DNA of 64,000 bases from Aureobasidium sp. EXF-3400 (lineage: Eukaryota; Ascomycota; Dothideomycetes; Dothideales; Saccotheciaceae). Below the pieces are notes generated by a model. It did not search any database and was not told where the DNA came from. It saw only the letters and a list, made by a program, of their open reading frames with translations. The stretch covers positions 1-64,000 of the forward strand of contig SWBL01000128.1 in NCBI GenBank assembly GCA_024195585.1, read 5' to 3'. Positions 56,082-64,000 of the stretch are shown here, piece by piece. Each line of letters opens with the position of its first letter. Within the stretch, counting starts at the first letter, position 1. The position numbers were made by a program, and so were the translations under genes.

Positions 56082-57419
56082 CTAAGTGAATTGGCGGCCT
56101 TTAATGGTCGTTGTGTCTGGCTTCTCGCCCTCCTTGGTCGAAGTGATGTTCAGCGCATCCAGCTTGTCCAAGGGAAGCTTCAAGAACTCATGCTTGTTGC
56201 GCCAGTGAGCTTGTGTCTCGGCGAAGTTGTTCCACTCTTCGGGTTGCGGTGGTGGGTCTGTGACCTTGGTAATCAAGAAGGCAGTCGAAGCTTCGGCAAT
56301 GCCGTAGATGAGCACACCGAGCAGAGGGATCTTGAGGAAGACGAAGAATCCAACTCCAAATCCGAAGAGAACGCCCTCGCGGTCGTGGAACCAGATCTTC
56401 TTCTGTTGAGGCGTGAATCGAACACGTGAGAAGTAGGGCTCGAGCTGTGATGCTTGTTAGAATCGTACGTATATCACAGAATCACATTGAACGTACCAAT
56501 TCTCTCATCAAGCTTCTAGAAGCGAAGTAGCTCTGAAGGAACTGAACCAGGTATCGCTTGGGCAGGAAGATGGAGCTGCCAAAGATGAGGATAGCAGGTT
56601 GCAGACCAACCTGCTTGTTGAAAGTGTAGAAGGATGCAGCGGGCAGGACGAAGCGACCAACGTATGGCACCAGCGAGAGCAGGTAGACGGCTAACGAGAT
56701 TCCAGCCTTGCGACCGAATCGCATCAAGAACTTGATGGCAGCCTGCTTAGGCGCGTTCTGCGAGGGTGTTTCTCCTGCAGCGGGAGCAGGGCCGTGGTGA
56801 GTGTATTGACGCATGTTGGGATAGTACATGGCACGGAGCTGTTTGGGGTCTTCGCCCTTGTGCTTCTGAACGTAAGTCTCGTCGACCCATCTGAGTGATT
56901 CCATGAACCTGGCACAATCAGTATACTGTCGCTTCAGCTAGACAATGTCAAGACTCACATGTTGTCCAGAGAAGGGCTGATGTATCTCATGAAACTCATG
57001 AGGAAGAAGGGCAGCTGTAGCACCGAATGCTCCAAGAATTCGACACCATCCATGATTTCGTCATCCCATCCCGAGCTCTTGAGGTCTGTGAAGAGACCAA
57101 GGAAGGCTATGAGTACGCGAACTCCAAGAGCCTATTGTAATGTGGTTAGAGGGTCTTCTCTAGAGTGGTTGTGAAAGAACGGGAAGAAGACGGCGTACAG
57201 GAATGGCAACGAGGATGCGAATGGCGATACCAGCTGCAACGGCCAGAGCAGCCTGTCTGTAGTGCTCGGAGGTAAAGAGTTTCGGATTCTGTAATGCTCG
57301 GTATGCTTGGTCATGTCAGTCAAGCTGCCTAGGCACGCGACAGTCTAGTGGACATGCTTACCGCCGACGACGGTGAGCTGCGCACCACGGAGGATGGCAT
57401 TGGGATCAAAGTTCGACAT
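56082..57419 (-). CDS. UsgS/RRT8-type membrane protein
   Basis: 370 residues from exons 57362-57419, 57199-57305, 56959-57131, 56497-56908 and 56082-56444. Features are GAYRALQNPKLFTSEHYRQA, MRYISPSLDNMFMESLRWVD, the spans AGISLAVYLLSLVPYVGRFV and LPAASFYTFNKQVG, and a late hairpin EGVLFGFGVGFFVFLKIPLL with LIYGIAEASTAFLITKV. The charged C-terminus is soluble. This pattern matches Aspergillus UsgS and yeast outer-spore-wall Rrt8-like proteins, which localise to lipid droplets in yeast. Exon 2's acceptor (CCAAG) was chosen by phase and family fit. Confidence 0.82.
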
Positions 57420-58061
57420 GACTGTCTGATATCCTCTGATCTGGATGTAACGAAGACAAGATGGTCTCGTTCAATTCAACATTTTGCTTGAACTCGCAAG
57501 CTCATCATCGACACGTCTGCCGACGTCATGCTCGACCGGAGTTTGTGGAACACCGAGGTTCCGTCTGAACCATCCAGGGGTTCGCTGCGTGGTGAGCGGG
57601 CGGCCCTGACCGTTGTTATCCTGGACGTTGCTATGGACATGATAAAGAATGCTACGCATCTCTATGTATGCATGCAGGTGCTTGAATTGTATCTGGAGAG
57701 ATAGAGAGCAAGAAGATTTGGTTGTTGCTAGGCATATGATTCAGCATGACTCGGAAAAGTCATTATAAGATAGAAGCTGACTCCTGTCAAATGTCTCCAT
57801 CTGAAACAACTAGAGAGCAGCCTTGTATAGATCTAGTACAGCCCTGTTACGTAGTAGTTCCTTGCATAAAATGACTCCTTAAATTGGAGGGAATCTTTTT
57901 TCTAACTGGTTCGATATGCCCCGCACAGAAAAAGGCAAGGAAGTGTTGGAATGAAGGCGGCCGTCTCACTTGATTTGGCTGTCTAGATCTCGACCATCTT
58001 TCCTAACATCACGTCCAACATCCTACCAACACCACCTCGGGCCGGGGACTTGGGGGATGCT
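57420..58061. other. divergent promoter region
   Basis: Between the UsgS-like (-) and Inp1 (+) genes. No gene recognised. Confidence 0.5.
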
Positions 58062-60087
58062 ATGTCTTCGCGGCCCTCGTCCAGCACATCCAAGGATATG
58101 CCGTCGGCTTCGGCTCCAGGCACTGCTCCCGGTCTGCGACGATCTTTCACCCTTCCTTCGAGACTCGCCAACCCGAACAAGGCCCAGCAACAGGTCGAGA
58201 TTGGTTCCGCCGATGGAATGGAGACACTGTTTGTCCATCCTTCGGCCAAAATCGTATCATTCAGCACAGCGTCGTCTCTGAGATCGCGGCCTAGCTCAAG
58301 ATCGAGCATTGCCAGCTACGATGGAGAAGCAGATGCTTCAACCTCCCTACTGTGGACCTCGCCTACCGAGCGGACCATGGCTGCTGGTATGAGACACGAC
58401 ATACAGAGAGAGCGGGGACAGTGCAGCTGACAAAATCTCAGGTCCCTTAGAAATCTACCGCGTACCCGGATCTGTCGCTTTTCTACATTCTGGCAGCTTA
58501 CTACACGCCATCCTCCCTCGTTCACAATGTTGGTGTGTCGACGGCGTCTCCAAGTTTGCCATGCGCGTTCTACCCAATACCTACTACCGTATCGAGTTGC
58601 CCGGAAGCACACAAGAAGATCTGGAATATGTTGAGCAGCTCAAAAAAACACTGGCCAAAGTCTTATATTACGAGAGAACAGCCTGTCCCTTTCAGAGGGG
58701 TTTCGGCGAGGATTTGCCAGAGATGCCCAGTAGAAACTCGCGAAGACTGTCAAGAGAGTTCATCGAACCTGCAAAACGCTGGAGACTTGACAAGGTATGG
58801 AGGCCAGAGGGCGCTGAACTCGAAGAACCACAACTCTTGCATCCCAATAGAAGCCCCTCAAGATCAGACACTGAACGATCAGAAGTGGACGACAACACAA
58901 GATTAGAGGAAGAGAGTGGAACAGAACAGGACACAAGACCAGCCAGTAGGGAAAAGGCACCTCAACTTTCTGGACCATTTCCCGCCAAAAAGTTGGCAGC
59001 CATGCGCTCTGTGACTGCTCCGCCGCAGTTGAGTCTTGAATCGTCACCTCCGTCCAAGGTCAACAAGGTCCGTAAGATGGCCGGCATCTTCAACCAGACC
59101 GCCCACGATACCGTGCCACCGCTTGCACGCCCTCTCTCATCGGCTTTGGTACCACGACTTCCACCAACCCCTGAGTCTGCCGATGATCACGATCTACCTC
59201 TCAACTCCCCTGACTACCATATTCATGAGAATATCACGAGCGATGAACATTCAAGCTCGACTCCAGTCAATCCTGTTGCAGTCGTGGCAGACGAGAATGA
59301 AGATCCTAATCTTACAGAACCCTTGATCATCATCGAGCAGGTAGGCGATGAATCTGAACTCGACAAAACTCAAGATCTGAACAAGACGGATCTTGGAATT
59401 CGCCTGGAAACCGATGACACGATAGATGAGACGCTCTTGCCAGAAGAACCTCAAGATCAAGCAGTCGCAGGAGCTGCAACAAGGACAGAAGAGACAGCAC
59501 CCACCACCGCTGATCTCGAACAACCAGTTCTACCGAACTCCACTCAAGAAGCACCACAAACTGATGGCCCAACAGCATCACCATCCATCTCAACAACCGA
59601 GACCACAAGTGCCACCTTCACAGCTTCCTCACCAGCCCTTTCTACAACCTCCATCTCAACAGCAACATCCTGGTCCACTCTCCCCGTACTCACCCCCTCA
59701 GAAGCAACAGACCTCCTCCGCCAACGCCGTACACACTCACCTTCCTCATCTCCCTCTCTACGCTCAAGCTCTCCTGCTCCCTCCACCCAAACACCGACCA
59801 AACCCACTACGTCTACAGCTCTCACCAAAACCTCACCAGCCCTTCTAGTTCGCAAAACTTGCGCTTTGTTCTTGGGTCCTCCGGCAAACCTCGTGGCTAC
59901 AATGCTGAGGATTGCTGCTCGGTTAGTTGCTAGTGGTGCATTAAATCTGGCTGAACCGGCCTTTCACGACATGTTTGCTGCTGGTGGTGCTGCGGCTGCT
60001 GCGACTGCGGCGGGCAGGTTGAGAGGTCATAGAAGGGTACCGGGAAGTTGGGATCTGAGTGATGACGACGAAGACTGGGGATTTTGA
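58062..60087 (+). CDS. inp1: inheritance of peroxisomes protein 1 (Inp1)
   Basis: 656 residues, exons 58062-58386 and 58442-60087 (intron GTATGA...TCTCAG, phase 1). A Ser/Pro-rich start is followed by the conserved PH-like region: GPLEIYRVPGSVAFLHSGSL, PRSQCWCVDGVSKFAMRVLP, YYRIELPGS. A long acidic and Ser/Thr/Pro-rich disordered part follows. The C-terminal helix (LVATMLRIAARLVASGALNL) and Ala-rich segment end in DDDEDWGF. Inp1 tethers peroxisomes at the mother-cell cortex in yeast and binds Pex3. Repeats of GGAT and a poly-T run follow the stop. Confidence 0.88.
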
Positions 60088-60544
60088 GAATTTGATCTGG
60101 AGTAAGGAGGAGAGTTTGCAGACTGGAGGAGATGAGGGATGGATGGATGGATGGATGGGGGTGCTTCCGTTCTCTCCTATGTTTTGTCTTTTTTTTTTTT
60201 ACACGTTACGATACCCCCATACACTCGATTGCTTTTCATTGTTGCTTGTTATTTCTTTTTTGAAGCAAGCATCGAGCAGGCGTTTCAGTCCAGCACTTCA
60301 GTTGAACTTGGCATGTGCCAGCCAGTCTCCGAACGCACACAAGAATGACACATCTACACACAGTTCATCATCGTTAAAGAGATTCGTTTCATTTTGTGCA
60401 ATGTGTAGCTAATTGAGAAAAAGCGCCTTTCTCAGAGGACATTATCCGCTTCCCTTATCGTCTTCATAATGACATGCCAGCATCTCTGAAAACTCCTCGC
60501 GCCGAAAAGAGAACCATCTAGAGATGTACTTTCGTTTGCAGCGC
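60088..60544. other. convergent intergenic region
   Basis: 3' UTRs of Inp1 (+) and hexokinase (-). It contains a GGAT microsatellite and a T12 run. Confidence 0.5.
60137..60156. repeat. (GGAT)5 microsatellite
   Basis: Five perfect GGAT units in the Inp1 3' UTR. A run of twelve T follows at 60189-60200. Confidence 0.9.
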
Positions 60545-62178
60545 TTAGAAGTCGAGCATGGACTTGGCATCCTTGATACCGGCAAGCTGGCCCTCCTTGA
60601 CTCTCTTGAGCGTGAGGGCAGCAATCAGAGCGGCACCAACACCGCTACCATCCTCGGCAGTCATGATCTCAACTGGGTCGGCGTCGCGCTTGCTCTTCTT
60701 CTCGGGCCAGTCCAGCATCTCGCGAAGGGCCTCAGCGCCGCGGGCCTTGAAGTGGGGGTACTTGTTAAACACCGAGCCGTCGGCACCAACGTGAGCAGTC
60801 TTGTAGCCCTTCTTCTTGCAAATAGCGGCGACACCGCAGGCTGAAAGACGTGCGGCACGAGTACCGATAAGTTCAGCCAGACGGCGGATCAACTCGAGCT
60901 CGGGCTTGTTGCATTGGAGGCTGAACTGGGTGCGCATCAGCTCGGCAGTCTCGGACAAGTTCTCGAAAGGATCCCTATCATCATGTTAGCATCAGCCGCT
61001 TCTGAAATACATAGAGCAAAACTCACTCCTCAATAGCAGCAAGGACAGAGGCGTCAATGCTGTAAGGCTTCTTGAGCGTGTCGATGCTCTGGCCCTCGAA
61101 CATGTGCTTGCCCTCATGCATATCGAGCAAGACGAGACGGAAGATCTCGCCAAGGTACAGACCAGCAATCATCTTCTCGAAGGCTTGTTGACCAGGACGA
61201 GGTGACTCCTTGTCAATTGTCTCATCGTACTTGGTGAGAGGAAGAACCTCGTGCTCGTTATCAAAAGCGCCGTATTCGCAGTTGATAGCAATAGGAAGGT
61301 CGGGATCAAGGTTCATGTGCGCCAGCTTGGGGACGGAGCCGCAGTTCTCCATGTAAGCAGCGTTACATCCAGTACCGAAGATACATCCAATCTTCATCTG
61401 GTCGTCGGTGTAGGCAGAGGCAATCAAAGTACCAGTGGTGTCGTTGATCAGAGCAGTCAGCTTGATGGGGACTCCACGCTCGGCCAAAGCCTTCTCGAAG
61501 GGAGGAACAACGTCCTCGCCCTCGACACCGTCAATGTCGAAGCCCTTGGTCCATCTCTGCAGAATACCGTGGTCGATGTAGTGCTGGGTGGCAGGGTATG
61601 AGAAGGTGAAACCAAGAGGAAGCTTTTCCAACTTCTCGCCCTCGTGGTGGTATTCAATGAACTGTTGCAAACAGTCGGCGATGTAGCCCCAAAGCTCGTC
61701 AGCGGTACCGGTCTTGAGCTCCTCAGGCATGCGGTACTTGGACTGGATGATGTCGAACTCTCCCTTCTCTTCAGGCAAGTGAATCTCACAGACACGGAGG
61801 TTGGTGCCACCCATATCGAGGGCAAGGAAAGTACCGGTCTCATGACCAGTGGGGAAGCCCATACACCAGGTAGGGTTCATAGGCTACGAAATGTCAGCAA
61901 CCCTGATGTTGAGGTATTGATAGACGAATACTGACGATTGTGGAGCCCTCCTTGGCAAGACCCTTCTCGAGCTCCTTGACGAACTTTGTGACAATCTTGT
62001 CAAGGGTCTCCTTGGGAACAGTGAAGATGTCTTCAAGGTGCTTGATCTGAGCAAGGAGATCCTTGGGCACATCGGCCATGGAACCTGATGGGCGTCAGAA
62101 TCCGTTATATGTCTAGCTCTTTGCAAAAGTTGACTGACCCTTTCTTGAAGGGGGTCTGCGAGGACCGAGACCGACCAT
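60545..62178 (-). CDS. hxk: hexokinase
   Basis: 491 residues from exons 62139-62178, 61936-62084, 61027-61883 and 60545-60974. The N-terminus MVGLGPRRPPSRKGSMADVP closely resembles yeast Hxk2, including RKGSMADVP, which in yeast holds a regulatory phosphoserine and the Mig1-binding peptide. Kinase motifs are LALDMGGTNLRVCEI (phosphate 1), TFSYPATQ (sugar), LINDTTGTLIASAY (catalytic Asp), IFGTGCNAAYME, and GSGVGAALIAAL (adenosine). It phosphorylates glucose and fructose with ATP. Intron 1 splits the regulatory peptide between G and S. Confidence 0.96.
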
Positions 62179-63018
62179 GTTGACGGGTATGTGTTGGGTG
62201 GTTTAAGTGGAAGGATATAGAGTAGCAGGCGTTGTATGCACGCTTGTGGAAATGAAGTAGAGGCAGATGAGGACTGTAGATGTATGTCAGTAAAGATCAA
62301 AGAAACAAAGGATAAAGTGACGTGGTGCAAGGGCAAAAGATGGCAATGAGGACAAGTCGGCGCCATGGACTAGACTGTGCGAGGAAGAGAGGTAGACAGT
62401 ACGAGCCAGGCGGTGAAGCGTAGCGCAACCACCGAAGCGGATGCGATATCGAGGCTTCACTCGGCTGCAATTACAGCGCAGCAAGAATGAGTACAAGCTG
62501 CAGCGACTATGACGGTTTATGCTTCATGGTTGTTGCTGCAACCCCCCTTACCGAGAGCCCCTCCATTCAACAAACCGTGAACGTGTGGGGGAAGCTCGAT
62601 GCGGGCATTAGGCGGCCGGGCTGAAAGGCAGAGAAGACCAGGCAATATACGCAGCGAAAGAGGACTTACAGGGACAGATCAATGGAATGTACAACGACAA
62701 GGCGCCTGAGGTTTGGTTGAGAAGCTTTTTGTGTAATGGTGGTGCTTGCACACGCTCCGCCCACGCTCAGCACGTTCACCGAAGCTCCGACGTGTGACGT
62801 AGCTCGTTCCTTCCCAAAACCAAGGTGCACAGGACACGCCATTGACCTATCAGCTGAGCTTCCATGCAGTAGCTCCTTCTTCTTCTCTTGCTTTCCCTCT
62901 CACAAACTCATACACAAACAAACCACTCCATACTACACCAACTACCAACAACCACACAGTCAGTTTCACTTATGCCACTACCACCAATCCACGGTACTGA
63001 TTCCAGTCAGAACACACC
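62179..63018. other. divergent promoter region, hexokinase / F1-ATPase inhibitor
   Basis: 840 bp with no coding signal. CCCC/GGGG runs near 62540-62600 could be carbon-control sites, but I cannot assign them. Confidence 0.45.
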
Positions 63019-63309
63019 ATGTCTTCCGCACTCAGAATTGCTCGCGTTGCCCGCCCCCTCGTCGCCAACTCCCAGGTGGCCCGCTTCTCCATTGCTTCCC
63101 GTATGATGGCTGCTGGTGATGCCGGTGCTCCCAGATCAGGCGGTTCTGCCTCGAGTGACGCCTTCACCAAGCGCGAGGAAGCCTCAGAGAACCTCTACGT
63201 CAAGCGTCATGAGCAGGAGAAGCTCGAGGCCCTCAGAAGAAAGGTCAAGGAGGGCGAAGCCCAGCTCGCAAAGGACAAGGCCGACCTTGACAAGGCTCAG
63301 AACAAGTAA
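63019..63309 (+). CDS. inh1: mitochondrial F1-ATPase inhibitor (IF1/Inh1)
   Basis: 96 residues, single exon, ATG 63019 in context caccATGT. An Arg-rich mitochondrial presequence (MSSALRIARVARPLVANSQV) is followed by a Gly/Ser region. The inhibitory helix FTKREEASENLYVKRHEQEK and a C-terminal coiled coil (KVKEGEAQLAKDKADLDKAQ) follow. Inh1 blocks ATP hydrolysis by F1Fo when the membrane potential falls. Length fits the fungal family. Confidence 0.93.
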   Translation: MSSALRIARVARPLVANSQVARFSIASRMMAAGDAGAPRSGGSASSDAFTKREEASENLYVKRHEQEKLEALRRKVKEGEAQLAKDKADLDKAQNK

Positions 63310-63765
63310 ACTTGATGGCTGCCTGTAAATGACATCAACGACAGAATGGCTACGATTCATGCGAGTCCCATCACTCTTGACGGAGGATAGCGCCTTACCC
63401 TTTCTTGTACCATAACCAATTAATGCATCGAAGCCTGTTATTATCAACCACTCAAGTCCATGGTTCCGTCATCTTCGTAGCTCTCTTGTGCTCTAGCATG
63501 ACCTTTCATTTGTATCATCATGCTCATGTGTCTAGAACAGCAGATATGCTGAAAAGAAAGAGAAGGAATCTCTCTAACAACTGAAAAGGGCAATGGAGAA
63601 ATACAAGCATTGTACGAGCAAACAAAGCCTGCGGTCGACGACAAGCATGGTATGCATGTGCTTGGGATGCTATGCGCACGGACCGGATGCCTGACATTCA
63701 ACGTCAGACTTTCCGAGTCCAACAAGCAGCAAACACCAAGTCGACAACACACGCATCTGGCCAAC
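63310..63765. other. intergenic, no gene recognised
   Basis: 3' UTR of Inh1 and promoter of the DUF6314 gene. An open frame on the minus strand here is antisense shadow. Confidence 0.5.
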
Positions 63766-64000
63766 ATGCCTCTCATCGAGCCGCCAATGCCGCCGCTTGA
63801 AACCATCTTCAAGAACTTTTCCGGCACATGGAAGCTCCACCGATCACTCACGAGCGCCCTTCCTGGCTTTCCCTCCGGAACATTCACCGGTACTGCCACT
63901 TTCAAGCCTCACAGCGCATTTGACGGAAGCTCCTTACTGTACCATGAAGTTGGGGAGCTCATCACAGAACAGGGATATAAACTCTTGGCCAACCGGAAAT
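63766..64000 (+). CDS. DUF6314-type protein, 5' part only
   Basis: ATG 63766 (caacATGC) opens a frame that runs past the window end, giving 78 codons here. It starts MPLIEPPMPPLETIFKNFSG and continues TWKLHRSL, then FPSGTFTGTATFKPH and LLYHEVGEL. The G-x-W-x-L-x-R start, the PSGTF-x-G-x-A-x-F strand and LLY-x-E-x-GE fit the small beta-barrel family DUF6314, found in fungi and bacteria with no settled function. Truncated by the window edge. Confidence 0.72.
   Translation, partial: MPLIEPPMPPLETIFKNFSGTWKLHRSLTSALPGFPSGTFTGTATFKPHSAFDGSSLLYHEVGELITEQGYKLLANRK

Noticed and set aside
60137..60200. GGAT and poly-T runs as a transposon footprint
   Set aside because: Too short, no target-site duplication or terminal repeats; ordinary low-complexity 3' UTR.
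63444..63905. 153-codon minus-strand frame near the right end
   Set aside because: Antisense to the DUF6314 start and the intergenic region; no support.

Overview
The window is nuclear DNA of a filamentous ascomycete (Pezizomycotina). A dothideomycete black yeast or relative is my best guess, but that placement is inference. The grounds are compact genes with 45-110 nt GT-AG introns, pyrimidine-rich acceptors and CTGAC/CTAAC-type branch sites. The gene set also fits: a CON-6 conidiation protein, a DIM-2-like DNA methyltransferase, an AA11 chitin LPMO, a UsgS/RRT8 membrane protein, a DUF3176 protein and an Inp1. It is ordinary chromosomal gene space at about one gene per 1.8 kb on both strands. 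I see no prophage, transposon, CRISPR array or bacterial operon.

Layout. 0-9 kb: an intron-containing tRNA-His(GTG); a coiled-coil protein with possible PP1-docking motifs whose frame contains a TAG; a small three-repeat W/LA/EQ/FA protein; Rrp14/SURF6; a tiny membrane-protein ORF whose TGA overlaps the ATG of an Emp47-like lectin; an F-box-like protein. 9.5-21 kb: FEN1, glutaryl-CoA dehydrogenase, Ubc4, a Trf4/Cid1-like nucleotidyltransferase lacking one catalytic acid, a GH15 glycosidase with a run of microexons, prohibitin 2. 21-34.6 kb: two conserved unknowns, Erv29/SURF4, an N-terminally anchored unknown, TRAPPC11, Rxt2. 34.6-44.7 kb: a tandem-repeat small protein, DUF3176, a patatin/Tgl-type protein without its catalytic dyad, AA11 LPMO, a divergent P450, a small unknown, CON-6. 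45-64 kb: Ariadne RBR E3, eIF2B-epsilon, DIM-2-like methyltransferase, formamidase, UsgS/RRT8-like protein, Inp1, hexokinase, F1-ATPase inhibitor, and the 5' part of a DUF6314 gene cut by the window end.

Most genes are unrelated housekeeping functions. Loose themes are early secretory traffic (Emp47-like lectin, Erv29, TRAPPC11), ubiquitin (Ubc4, Ariadne, F-box) and chromatin (Rxt2, DIM-2). Exon structures were worked out by hand from splice consensus, reading phase and remembered family sequence; no alignment or search was run. The best candidates for new biology are the overlapping stop-start gene pair at 5279-6839, the three-repeat protein at 2456-2941, the interrupted coiled-coil gene at 872-1975, and two enzyme-fold proteins with lost catalytic residues.
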